Of a DNA stretch of 64,000 bases, positions 37,301 to 63,747 are shown piece after piece (position 1 is the first letter of the stretch; each line of letters opens with the position of its first letter). Origin of the DNA: Datnioides undecimradiatus (lineage: Eukaryota > Chordata > Actinopteri > Lobotiformes > Datnioididae); assembly GCA_008933995.1 (NCBI GenBank), contig WARS01000025.1:6555477-6619476 (forward strand), given 5' to 3'. Below the pieces are notes generated by a model. That model saw only the letters and a program-made list of their open reading frames with translations, was not told the DNA's origin and ran no database searches. Made by a program: the position numbers and the translations under genes.

Positions 37301-40016
37301 ACAGAAGCTCGTCTAGCTTTGTGTTTTAATACAATTGTTATTGACTTGAATCATCACTACAAAGACAACTGAGTGTTGGTCTATTGTCTACTATGTGAAC
37401 AGCTTAACTAACTTTATTTTGTAGCTTTTAATCCTTTGTGCACCTGCTTTTTCAGTAGTTTTCCTTGTTTTTATTTGACATGAAGTCTGTTTTGTTGTTA
37501 TCTTAATGGTGAAATTCTTCAGCATCATTGAAAGTTAGCTACTTGCTGCAAACATGAGCACATTTAGAGATAATCAATGCACATTTTCTCTGCTGAGATT
37601 TTTAAAAATGCTCTAAAGTTTGAAATTTAAAAGTCTTGTTGCTCTGTTTTTGGTCTCAACCAACTCTTAAAATAAATATCTGGCCTTTTAACCGTTAAAT
37701 GCTCAACTATGTTTACAACTTTGCCATTCAGTGCTGTGCAGATATTCTACAGTTGATTTCAGAGCAGCTGCCTGCTGCTTCTGAAAATGACACTGTGAGC
37801 ATAAACAAATAGTGATGTTGTGGGCTGGAAAACCGAAACAATGAGCTGAAAGAGACTAAAACTGCAGAGTTTGTCGCTCTGAGAAATACTTTTCACATAC
37901 AAAAATACATGTGATTTAATGTTAAAATACAAATATTGGTTATAGCTGCTTTTATTTTTAGATTTAAAAAAAGGTTTATTTGTAAATGAACAGCTAATAT
38001 AACATAAAAAGGTTCTAACATAGCCTGTGAGCTGACAAATCTATAATGACAGTCCCTAATAATATAAAAGTAATGTCCTTTAAAGATTAAAACTCTGTAC
38101 ATATTCCATCTTTTTGCTCTATTTAACTAAGAAACTTGTCTATCACATATTTTCACATATATCACTTTCTCTCTCTCACACACACACACAAATAAACACA
38201 TACATCAGCACACAAAAGCTGACAAAGCCTCTCACAAAACACATAAAAATACAATTACAAGAGCTTTCATGCAGTTCTAAGGAAAGCCGCCCTGCCCACT
38301 GCATGCTGCCCTTTGTCGGCTGCGGGACCCAGAATCAAAGAGCGTTGACCTGCGCCGGCTGTGCCCGGCAGGCCTGCGGGGAGCCCTGCTCCGACTCCAA
38401 ACTATGGTTTGCCATGCCATGCTGGGACCCCCCCCTCCACTCCCACCTCCTGCCCCCCGGTCAGCTCCGTTATTTCCTCATCTCATCAATCTGTCAGCTA
38501 AGCCCTTTGACATGCTGCACAATATGGTCCCAGTATTTCTCAGTTCAAGCCCTCTCTTTCAATATGGTTCCAGCATTTCAAGATTAGTCAGCTCACCCAT
38601 GAGGGTCTGCACCCCTGGTGCCTCGGGACCATTGGAGGGGGGTGTCAGCAGCAAATATAGTTGCTAGAAGCAAAATGATGGCAGTCTGCATCCCTGAACA
38701 GCAGCCAGAGGTTATTTTACATTTATCTACATTAAATATAGTCTTTACCTTGACCGTTGGTATTTAGGTATGAATGTTTTAAGAAAAAGTACAATTTATG
38801 ACCTTGTGCTTTGAAGATAAAACAAGGAAATTTCCAGTTAAGAAGATTTCTAAATAAAAACTTAGTCCAGAGATTCATCTAAATGATGTGAGTGTCAATT
38901 GATCAAAATAATTAGATGTTAAAATGGTTTTTTCCCCAAAACTTAGACAAGATTTGGGGATTTTTGTAGGTCTGGGGCCTACACGGAGTGAATATATCCC
39001 ATGTTTCGTGACAAACGGGGGTGGGAAATGCAGTCTTTCAAACTTGATCTTGCTGTTTTGCTCTTTAAACCCAGCACCGTACAGTAATATGAATGAATCA
39101 GGGCCGTCACACTTTCCAGACGCTCCCTGCACTAAACTTTAAAAAACTTAAACATCAGTTAAAGGCCACGTTTCTTTTTGCTCATTTGACATTTTTATGC
39201 AGCAGTTTCGCCGCTTAATCTGCCTCTGTGTGATCTCACATCTGCTTCCAATACACCCATCTGTACCCACGTGTAAATGATGAATGTCGACATGATTGAG
39301 ATGCATAAAACACCGGTGTATGAATCAAAATCCCCTGAAAAAGAAGTGAAAGTTTGCCACCCGTGAATATGAACAGTTTTGTAGTCAGAGGGAGGTGAAA
39401 AGGGAGAAAGACAGCGTGTATTCCTGTTTTTGAGATCCACGCCGCTGAGCTGGACTCACTCGAGAACCGACCATTCAATTTATTTTCAAGTAAGGATGAA
39501 AGGAAGACTCCAAACTATGCATGTCGTCTATTCACTGGTGACGCTCTTTAAAGCAAGAAAAAAAAAAGACAGCAAAAAGAGTTGGAGAAGGGCGGAGGGG
39601 TGGAGCGCTGCATAAATTTTACATACACAAGGCGGCAGACAAAGTGATTGTTGCTTCCCCAAAACTTTTTTTTTTTCCTCCTCCAGAAAACACTTTTCTT
39701 GCTGAATAGGCACCTATTAGTGACTCCATTATGGGCACAGGGCTCTTGAATGGCTCCTCACTGTGCGTCTTTATCATAGTCAGGCCGTGAATACAGGCAG
39801 CCCCCCTCCCGCCCCCTCCTCCTGCAGCCCAACCAAACTCTTTACAGCCTGTATTGATAGGTGCTGTGGTGCTGGTGATGATGGGTGAGGCAGGAGAGGG
39901 GGGGAAGCGGGCTGCCACTCTCACCCCCTGTTGTGTGCTCCAGGTGTGGTGGGTTAAGCGTAGCGCTCCGAGGCCTCTATTGTGCCGCGCACTTTTTCTT
40001 TACCACTTGTTCCAAT

Positions 40017-40034
40017 AAAAAAAAAAAAAAAAAA
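40017..40034. repeat. A18 homopolymer
   Basis: Eighteen A beginning CCAATAAAA. No retrogene body was recognised upstream, so this looks like a simple tract. Confidence 0.85.
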
Positions 40035-42572
40035 TGGATGCAGTGTTTTACATGCATTAGCTGATCTCCATAATGCCACCCTCCCCACCCAACACCAGCC
40101 CCCGCTGCACCCCAAAACAAGTCAGGCCTCCAGCGAATCGCTGCACACCGCCTCAGAGCCCTGTATTGTTGCTGGATTATTCAGGAGTTAGCTGAAAGAA
40201 AGAGACAGGGAGAGTGGGGTGTCTGTACTTTATCTCCAGGGGAGACAGGGGCTAAAGAAGGAGCTTCTTTAGAGGGGTGAGTTACTGCGGCGAAAAGCCC
40301 GAAAACACCTGCAGAAGACAAGCGCAGGGAGGCCGAGGCAAGGAACCCCTATTGTTTGTCTTTACTCTTCTCGTCTCCCCTCCGAGATACTGTAAACTTG
40401 CTCCTTCTGAATGGAGGAGCCTCTGTTTATCACCAAGTCCCGTCTAATAACCTGTCACAACATTATCACCTCGCCCAGTCTGCACAAACTCCGCCGTATT
40501 GACAGACCCATCAGCATGTTGGCGGTTTCAATCAGCGATCCAGAAAGGGCCGAGTGAACAAATATCTGTGCGTGTGTGTCAGTGAAAGCATGATTCATTC
40601 AACTTTGAAGTTATGTGTGTACAAGTTGAAGGAGGGAGACAGAGAGAGTAAGAGAGACTTTATGATGAATATGGAAGCATTGTTCAGCCATGCTTACCTC
40701 CACAGGGAACCATCTGCTCCCTGTCAATGCATCACCTGCTCGTCTGAGCCGTCTCCAGGGCAACAAGGGGTGGGGGGGATTAGGAGAGGTTATGGCTTTG
40801 ATGGGAGGGGCCGTCGCTGGGGACAGAGAGGAGTTCGAGTAGAGGAGGAGGAGAAGGTGGGATGGGTCGGAGGAGGAGGGCTGATGGAGGAGGAGGTTCC
40901 CGGGCGAATGTCGTCCTCTGCTGGTGGGGAGAGTATTACAGCGGGAGGCACGTAGACTGTCCATCTACTGTAGACACGGCGCCCTGCAGAGGCCAGGTGT
41001 TGAACATGTTTTCAGTGTTGAAGAATGAATTTAGAATAAAAAACACAAGAACGCATTTTTTAAAGGAACTATTTCTTTGGAGGGAAGTAGTTCCAGTGAA
41101 AACCCCCAAGTCAAGATAGTCTGAAGTACTTCTCAGCCGGTGCAAACAGCTGTTTAATGACTTCTGTGTCCACCCTGATGATGTCATCGAGGTCATTTCA
41201 GCTTTTGCTTGTTTACCAGAGAGCCTGTGTTACACACTATGGGCTTGAGGTTTTACAGATGTGAGCTTAATGGAGTCGGGAAGGATATGAACGATGCAAT
41301 CCAGCGGCATTATGGGATATGTAGGACCCAGAGTTTTTTACTCTGTACTAGAAGAGTCAGGATATCATCTGCGATTGCTGAAATCAAGTGAACGTTGCAC
41401 GTATTGGCTTAATTTAACAATTCTATTTTACAAGACACATATTAATCTGTTTTTATTTCTTTGTATTATGTTTCAATTATTCTTGATCCTTAAGTCCTTT
41501 CGTGGTTATTGCCGAGATCAAAATGCCATGAATTCCAAAAATGAGTTGCAAAAGCTTCTTTTAGCTTATTTGACAAGAGTAAACAAAATAATAAACACGT
41601 TGGAGTAATCTTAATACTTAAAGCAATGAATAAAATTTTTTTTAATGGATAATAACTCTTGAACTCCTCAGAGACTGTTTCCAACCACAAACACGTGAGA
41701 TTTTTCCTACGTTTTTGACTTAAAGTGATGCAAGAGGGGTGAAAATTGTGGGAGTCAGAGCACGTTTAAGACGTTTCTAGAAGTTTTTGCAGTTCCTCTC
41801 CGCTCTGCCATGCGACATGCTTCAGCTCACGCGTTACACAGTCGTTATAAAGTCTGAGAGGATGTTAAAAAACTATAAAACTATCTAAAAACCATCTTAG
41901 ATATTGAAACGCCTGGTTCACTCAATTAAGTCCCAAGTCAGGAGCTAGATGCATCATCTAAAGTCCACTGTTCTGGATTCAACTGAAGGATTTTCCCAAT
42001 GTTAAGCCCAGGATGCTCAAAACCAGAGTAGACACAGATACCTTTAATTAAAGTTTCAATGCATCAACGGTTAATTTCTATAATATGAAGGGAAACTTGC
42101 TCGAAAACCGCTTCTGTGAAATTCATGAGTAAATTTCAGTATTGACAGATTTTAACCTCTCCAGTGAGGAAATTATCTGTCAAACCCGAATGTGATTAGC
42201 TGCTGCAGAGTGACAGTCCCTCTGTGTTTGGCGAAGGCAGCCACGCAGGCCGGCAGGTATTGTGCGACACGCTGCGTGAATGTCAGTCAATCACAGAGTT
42301 CTCATTAAGTCTCTATGCTCCAGCGCCTACAGTACACGATGTTCTGGTCATGACGGCTGGGTAAACACAGACCTGAGGACAGTGTAAAAGGGAAACAGAG
42401 GAGGAGCTGATATACACCTGATGACTGAGTCCACCAGTGTTTTGGATAACAACACTCCGTAACTCCGTTCCCTTGAGCAAGACATTTATCAGTTATTCCA
42501 GCACTCCAGAATAATTCAATCTCTATTGAAATGGGGCTTTTGAGTAGCTCAGAGGGTTGAAGAAATAATCAG

Positions 42573-42860
42573 ACATTTTGGGAAATACTCACAATCGCTT
42601 TCTTGCAAAGAGTTTGACAAGAAGCTGGAAACCCTCTCAGATCTGAAACTATAGACAGCAGCCAGTTAGCTGAGTTTGACATGAAGACTTTTGTAAAACA
42701 TGCAAAACAACATGTTGGACCTTGTGGCTAGTCTTTATGCTAAGCTAAGCTAATTGTTTCTCGTCTGTAGCTTCAGAATCAACGCAAATATATGAGAGTT
42801 GTGTCTATCTTCTCATCTAACTCCTGGTAGGAAAGCAAATTAACACTTTTCCCAACATGT
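42573..42860. mobile_element. Palindromic MITE-like element (GCTTAGC family)
   Basis: The first half starts ACATTTTGGGAAATACTCAC. The reverse complement of the last half starts ACATGTTGGGAAAAGTGTTA. Both continue with a GCTTTC block and a GA-AAGAAG block in the same order, so the two halves form a long imperfect inverted repeat centred near 42716. The TTATGCTAAGCTAAGCTAAT core lies at 42737-42756. No coding capacity. Confidence 0.6.
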
Positions 42861-44254
42861 GACACCACCCTTTGTATTTTTTAATGCTTCTTTTGGGTTC
42901 AGCCTGTGAGGTGCGGAGAAGGGAAAGTAACAGAAATGTGTCAAACCATGCAAATATCAGCTGTTACCGTAACTAATCACATGCTTCATGCAGCATGTAG
43001 TGAAATATGTACTTCAACGTGCGGCTTCAGGTGTACAATGTTGCCCTGTTGCTTAAAGTGAGTGTAGGAACATTTAGAGTAGTTTACAGTTATTTTAATG
43101 GCAAAAATGCTGAACTTCTAGATTTACATAATAATAATTAATAATAATTAAAAACATTATAAGAGACAATATATTTTTAAGGATTTAGGATTATGTTCAG
43201 AATTGAGGAGGAAACTGGTTTCCTATACCAACTGAGATCAAAGACCTTTTTAATTACATGCATTTATATTAAGTAATTAACATTATGATTAAATTGATCA
43301 AATTGGTCATTAAGAGGTAAAAACATGGCCTCTTATGTCAATTAGACTGAGAAAATCCATGGAAATTACAGCTGTCTGTCTGTTCCACTTTGCCTTGGGG
43401 TCGGAAGTTTCGGTGGCAAACTACATTAAATGCAGGATTTTGTCCACACTTTAGTATCTGACACCGAGCACAAGGCGTCCCTTCAGGAGGAGCCGTTAGC
43501 CGCGCTCAGACGTTCACCTGCAGCTGCCCTACACAGACTCTGGCCGACGCAGAGAAAGTCTGACTGACAGGTGAAAGTGACCACGGCTGCGGGGAGGAAA
43601 CACCTTTTGTGTTTGGTCAGAGAGCTGGTGAGGGCGGTGACCCGGATCCCCCTGCCGACTAGATCATCAGCCTGAGGGCGAGGAGGGAGGGTCTGGGCCA
43701 GTCTCTGCACACATCATCAATACACCCCCTAAACATCCCAACCTTAACGTGTCATCCCCCTCAGTTAGGCACCTCAACGCTCTCTCCCACTTAAAGCAAG
43801 CTCAATCTAATCTCCATCTTTACCAAATGTGTAGGAAACAAGATAAACTAAAAAGCCACTATGAAACCGTGTCCACCTGCAGGTAACACTGTGCCTCTCT
43901 GTTATCTGCTGCACATCCTGCAAAGGTGATAAAACAGCTGTCCAGCCCAATAAAGGACTTTATGGCCACGTAGTCAATGTTTATATCAAATTATAGAATT
44001 TGAAGCATGGCCGAACCCGCCTTTAAATGTTCAGAGACACACACTCACTGCGCAAATTATTAGGTAAACGTTCTCTTTTCCTGGGGCAACCCATGCAACC
44101 CTTTCACTGACCTCTCCTATTAAATCTACACCCTTCACAAAGCGGAAGACGTCAATAAAGGGGAAAAGGCAGACAATTCAGAGGCTTTAACACAAGCTGC
44201 AAATCAATATCAGGAGGAAGTCCCAAATGTTTCCCTTAAATCAAAGCAAGCGAC

Positions 44255-44510
44255 TTCGTGTGGCTGTACAGCTGAGCTAATGCCTGCATGCTAACGTGCT
44301 CATAATGACAAAGCTAACATGCTAATATTTAGGTACAGGGATGGCAATGTTATTCATTTTGCAAGTACGCAGTAATAAACCTTAAATGTCAAACTCGTGG
44401 TGGCTAAAAGTCATTGGGGTTCGTCCTCTGGGGACCATGAATGTACAAAATGTCCGTGCAGTCGTTGCCGAGATGTTTCAGTTTGGATCAAACCGGATTG
44501 GCCACAGAGT
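44255..44510. repeat. Composite GCTAA + TTCATCCTCTGGG repeat
   Basis: Module A has GCATGCTAACGTGCTCATAA and GCTAACATGCTAAT. Module B has TTCGTCCTCTGGGGACCATG (44420) and a GAGATGTTTCAGTTTGGATC block. Same orientation as the copies at 16.2 and 56.2 kb. Confidence 0.6.
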
Positions 44511-47500
44511 CGGACTAAAAACAAGTGTTTCCTTCACATCACAGCGGCATTTCTCACACTCACACTGGGCCTGACTCAGACTCTTCTCCCTGGATGAGAT
44601 GCTGATCCTGGGAGAGTTCCTGTCAGGGCCACGTGTAGCACGGGGACCCGTCCAGGGAAGGGGGTGACTTTCCTGGGTGTAAAATTCAATTATCCAGCGG
44701 GTGAGCGTGTCTGAGCGTGTCTGTTGTGAGCGGTGGGCGGACGGCTGCCCGTTCCCAGCATGCGACAAGGGGGTTAAGAACCAGAGAAAGGCCTCCATTA
44801 TCCTGAGTGAGAACGGCCCATGTGGCTGGCTGCACGGCCTCCGCTCTCATTCACTCGCCTTTACAACAGCGCTGCCGAGAGCCTCAAAGTTTCATTCTCT
44901 TCTCCCTGCTCTCACTCCTTTTCTTCCACCCCTCCTCCCCCTCCTCCCCCCTCCCCTTCTCTTGCTCTCCAAACTCTCAGAAAGGAGCCTCCACAATGCT
45001 GCTGCAGGGCTGGAGTGGATTCTTCAGCACCCCTGTGGACAGTGCACATGTGGACAACATTCACAGGATGTCTGTCAACTAGTCCATTAATCAACGACAT
45101 CTCATGAAAGCACAATTAGGAACCTCACAACTCTATAACAGATTATCATCTCTAAACACCCCTGCTATTCCTCCTGTGCAGCAATGCTCTGCGCTCAAGT
45201 CGGTTTTTCTCGTCCGACTGCGCTTTTACACAACAATAATTATGGAAAAAGCTGGAGTTGCATAATCACGACCAGACAAAACTTATTTTTTCTTTCAAAG
45301 CGAGGACAGCTGCAGCGCGTAAAAGAGCTCATTCCTCGCAGTCTGAACCCAATCGGGCAGGAAAACTGACTCGCATCTGGCTAATCATTAGCGCGAGAAT
45401 GGATCTTCAGTGTGTGAATCAGACTGAGGCCCTACGGAGAAGGCCATTGTGGACGCACACTGCACCACTTCTCCTGATAAATGAGCAATTGTCTCCATCA
45501 CCGTCAATGACAGTAAATGACGCAGTGGGGAGCATGCCATCCACTGTACAATATGAAGAGGACACTGAGGAACCTTGGGAGTTTTTATGTGACATCACGT
45601 CCCATCTGCAAATTACTGACCACTGGAGACGAGCAGACGACGCATAAAGCCGCCCATTATGAGGAAGAGAGTGGCTGCTACAGTACGTTTATAGTGTTAG
45701 CGCCTTGTAAGCTAGCAGGCGGTGCAAACTGTGTGATTTTGGCAACTTGTGGGACAAGTACACACAAAACTGACTCACTCCCACGATATACAGTTTAAAT
45801 GGAAAACATATTAGCATGCACATTCCCTGCTAACATATCCCGCATACACAAAACAGCAGTCCCTTGTGTTTGTGTCCAGCTAGCTTGTCGCTAACGTTGT
45901 TGTTGCTAATGCTGAGGGCAGGAGTGTGCAGCAGGTTTACCATTTGTTGCTTTACAGTTAGAGCCTTAAATCCAAAACAATTAGCTAAATGATGCTAAAA
46001 TACCTTTGCTAGACTACAGAGCTGATGGAAAACTGACTGCTTTTATATATTTGTAGTAATTGGACACAATAAAAAATACCAAAAAATACCAAATGAGTTT
46101 TAAAAGGATTCACAAACACGATACAAAAACTAAAACATGTACATTGTTTGTTTCCTACATTGTATTTTAATGTCTTGATGTTTACTGTGGTCTGTTTACT
46201 CAATCTGAAATGCTACACTGCATAAACTCACTGTGTTCAATGTGACTGCTGTAATTTTTAATAGAGCAGTGACAAAAAGAAGCCTTCTTTGATGATTTTA
46301 AGGCTTTTTTGGGGTATTTTTACCCTAAAATGAGTTGCTTGTGAAGAGATAGCCGGGGAAACAAGAGGAGAAGGAGGAGTACAAAACACAATTACAGTCC
46401 TGAGCTGAATGTTAATAAAGAACATTGTTTCCAGCTACTGGGACGTTCATCTTTGTGAGGTAGCTCAGTAGGGCATTACTCTAAAACTAAAACAGCGATC
46501 AGTTTCAGTTCCAACAGTGTACTTTCATTTGTTACTCCAAATTTATCAATTAAAGCAACTGTCATGAGCTCATTTGGACAAACTGTTTGGGTGACTCAGA
46601 AGGTTAAATGCAGCTGGAGAAGAGTGTTGCTCTGAGTGCCGTACTGGTTGCGTTCAGACATTACCAAACCTACACTGCCCTCATGTGGCACCTGTGGATC
46701 CCCTCACTGTCAGGTGTGAGATCTGCACAGACAGATACCTGTTTATCTGTACTCCTGTCAGCTTTCGTATGGCTTTATTGATAATATAGGTGCAATATCC
46801 TTTAAAATATTATTTGTTTAACATACGATAAAGTCCTTTGCAGAGGGTTATGCAAGTGGTCAGTTTCAGGAAGGTGGTTTCTGAGTTATTGCAGACTTGC
46901 AACCTCATGATGCAGGATAGAGAAAATGCATTCAAGAAGGAAAATTGTGGAATAAAACGAGCAAAATACCTGTTCACATACAGTATTTATAAAAGCTTAG
47001 AAGATGTTCCGAAGAAATTTAATTACCTACAAGCCTGAATCATTGTGTTGCTAAAGGCTGCAGCTACTTTAACTTCCACCTCTGTCTGTTAGCTGCTGAT
47101 TATGCATCATACCTGTAAAACACAGCAGGCGTCAGCGCTGCAGGCAGGAGTCCTCTCGTTACACTTCATGTGGTGTAGTTCAAAAAGGCCTTTTATGAGC
47201 TATGTTTGCCTTCTCCCTGCAGGTCATCCAGGCATATTCTGCTAAAAAGACAATTTGAGAAGAATCCTAACTTTGCCCATTTTAAACATACTTTGAATAA
47301 TCAGGAATATTATATAATTTTGGGTAAATTTGTTTTTTGCTATGAAATAAGACTATGACTCCCCTGCATCTGTGTGTGTCACTGACTTTAGATGCAAATG
47401 TGTCACTCATTTGTAAATCACTAAAAAAAACAAACCTGAGACAAAAATATGACATATGACATAAATTAGGAATTTGTGAGACAGACCGCAGCGTGTTCGG

Positions 47501-48059
47501 TGACTACAGTGGAATCTGGCCACACCTGGTGGCCCAAACTGGTAAATTCACAGTCCAGGACTGAGGAATGTGCAGAATGTCACACATGTATAATGGCCTA
47601 AACAGGTGTCTCTTTATATATATATCACTACCATGTATGCAGATAAAATGTAGACCTGACTGACCTGACTACTGAGGTTATGTCTCTAAGTGAGTCCAGG
47701 CTTCAAACCCTGGATGTATCATTGATACTTTCGTCAAACCTTTAGAAAATATGTTAAATTTTTTGCTTATTCTCAGTTTTTTTTCACAGATTATATAAAA
47801 AATATTTACTAAGAAGCCATGATGGTAGATGCAAAACCAATGGATGTGTAGGAGTGTTACTAAACAAGTGACGTATGTCTAATACTCCTGGACTCCCATG
47901 GACAGATGGGCATCACAGGATTTTGAAATGTAAAGACAGGAATCAGATGAATGTAAATGTCACAGCTGTTCCATTTTTAATGTGATGTTATAACAAACAA
48001 TAAATATCAAGCATAAAAAAGGGGATTTTAGAAAGATCTGAATTAAAATAAGCTACAAT

Positions 48060-49060
48060 AACTGATTGCAAAGGTCTGGACACCCTTTTATAACCAAGGC
48101 TCCAACTGTGATCACAGTTAGTTGCGTTCAGAATCATTCTTTATGTAAACAGCATACATGTGGCATCAATGAAAGTGATTCTGATTTAAACCAGATTGAA
48201 GTCAGCTGTAGTTGCAGGCCTTGCTCATATGTTTGCAGTCCTTCTGGGAGAGCTATGGGCAGCAGAGTTATCTGGGAAACTGCTGAAAAGAACCACTTAG
48301 ATATTAAAGAATATGAAAGGTTTTGGGTGAACCATGGAGCTCCAGTCACCAATGAGTGGAGAAAGTGTAGCTCCACGATGATGCTGCAAAGATCAGACAA
48401 AGCCTCCAAAGTTGTTCAGACGACTACAAGAAAACTTATTTGAGGGGCTACCAAGAGGAGAACAGCAGCATAAAGGAAAACTGCAGGAATATCTGGCAGG
48501 TTCTGCTCAATCCTTACATGTGACAACAATCTACTGTATCCTGCACGTGTCTGGGCTGCAGGGAACACAGGCGAAAAGAACATCTAAGACCGCCTGAAAT
48601 ATGCCAAATTATGCATTCACTTAATGCAAACCATAGCTCTAAATATCAAGATATTCTGGCACAAAACCTGCTGGCCTCCGTCCGAAAGCTTAAGACGAAG
48701 ATTAATTTCACATTCCAACATGACAATGGCCGAATGCACACATCTAAGCGGACCAGTGTTTCAGAATAGGAAAATCGAAGTCTCGGAACAGATCAAGATC
48801 AGAGCTCAGATCTCAATCCCACTGAAAAAGTGAAAAGACCTAACGAGAGCTGGACACAGGAGACCCCCTGGCAATTTGAAGGAAGGTTTTAATAAAGCAG
48901 AGAGGTAAAACCCAGAAGTCTAGATGTGCAAACTTAATTATTCACAAATACATGCTGTTGTGATAAATGCAAAGGATGCTTCTTCAAAATATTAGTTGGG
49001 CAGATTTACGCAATCAACAATTTGCTTTTTCCTCTGGATTTGTCTTTGCTGGAAAATCAA
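48060..49060 (+). mobile_element. Decayed Tc1/mariner-type transposon
   Basis: The left end reads TGCAAAGGTCTGGACACCCT, typical of fish Tc1-like terminal repeats. Plus-strand fragments in shifting frames resemble Tc1 transposase. Examples are WAAGNTGEKN near 48555, FQHDNGRMHTSK near 48715 (Tc1 usually has FQQDNDPKHTSK) and DLNPTEKV near 48812 (usually DLNPIENVW). Stops and frameshifts interrupt it and the middle looks deleted, so it is inactive. The right boundary is approximate. It ends about 550 bp upstream of the pah promoter patch. Confidence 0.65.
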
Positions 49061-49239
49061 ATTAGAGATGGCAGAAGGTCGACATTAACAATGGTGTTAT
49101 TTGTTTTCACATTTCCAAAAAAACTGCAGTTTCATAAAGTTGAGTGGACTTTTTTATATCCACCCCACTCATGATCTTCAGATGATGCATGATACTAATT
49201 TGGGGGATTCCTCAACTGACTTATTATCAGATAACTGCA

Positions 49240-49345
49240 TGGTGCTAGTGACTTTGAGTTTGGAGCTAATGCTAGCATGCTAACAAGCTAAACTAAGAGC
49301 TTTAACATTTATCATTTCGCACAAAGTACAGTAGTTATTTTATCA
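49240..49345. repeat. GCTAA-rich repeat fragment just upstream of pah
   Basis: Contains GCTAATGCTAGCATGCTAAC and AGCTAAACTAAGAGC, then a CACAAAGTACAG segment also seen at the 16.4-kb copy. Truncated. Confidence 0.4.
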
Positions 49346-49599
49346 CCGGTTTTGTGTTTTTACGAGCTGCATTTTCTGAGGGACCCTGCGGACACAAAGT
49401 GGCCCCGTTTATAATAAATATTAATTGCACATTATATTACCACATAAGAAAATTCATACTAGTGACTTATTCGTTTTATATGAAGCTAACATTGAGTGTA
49501 AATGTGTTTATAATGTAATTAATGATTAAATAAACGAGCAAAAACGTGTTTTGTGTCGGTTAAAGGGAACGTCTACCTGTTGTCAGGTGAGACTGCACG

Positions 49600-49906
49600 A
49601 ACACAAACACGCACGTAGGCAGCAGCAGCGGCGGCGGCAGCGACGGTGGCTGAGCTGAAAGCCTGTCTCACACACACCCGCGGGAAGCTCCAACCCCGCG
49701 TCGGACAACAAGAACCAGATGTGCGATTGTGTTTCTGTTTCACAACAACCAACTCGTGACATACCGATGCAGAGGGGGTGTGGTGTCACGTGGCCCCGCC
49801 GATGAAACGGAGAGGTTTTATAGACAGGAGCGGCTCGCGCGCACTCCACCGCAGATCAGCATCAGCGCGCAGCACACGCAGGTTGTTCACCTGAAGAGCA
49901 GACAGG
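49600..49906 (+). promoter_or_regulatory. pah: CpG-rich pah promoter and 5' UTR
   Basis: A CpG-rich patch surrounds the start of pah. Going downstream it has a CAG/CGG trinucleotide run (49619-49649), a GGGGGTGTGG CACCC/KLF-type box near 49773, a CACGTG E-box (49788-49793), a TATA-like TTTTATAG (49816-49823), then GC-rich sequence and the ATG at 49907. A TSS near 49845-49850 would give a 5' UTR of about 60 nt. The TSS position is inferred from the TATA spacing only. Confidence 0.55.

Positions 49907-63747
<13,841 letters not shown>

Larger units (their letters stand above)
31499..49599. other. Region between the c12orf42-like exons and the pah promoter
   Basis: About 18 kb. The missing 5' exon(s) of the c12orf42-like gene should lie here, but none was recognised. 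There is no bHLH (ASCL1-like) reading frame. Identified contents are possible conserved elements (32450-32650, 34240-34360), an A18 tract (40017-40034), G/A-rich DNA (40840-40910), a palindromic repeat (42573-42860), a composite GCTAA repeat (44255-44510), a pyrimidine tract (44905-44970) and a Tc1 relic (48060-49060). Confidence 0.6.

Noticed and set aside
38114-38587. 157-codon plus-strand frame with several cysteines
   Set aside because: No splice sites, start context or recognised homology; half of it is CA-rich and AT-rich DNA.
42470-42560. CCTTGAGCAAGACATTTATC, similar to the tail of fish tRNA-derived SINEs
   Set aside because: Too short and isolated to call a SINE without a consensus search.
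46450-46520. tRNA-like A-box (GAGGTAGCTCAGTAGGGC)
   Set aside because: No convincing B-box or cloverleaf; at most a SINE relic.
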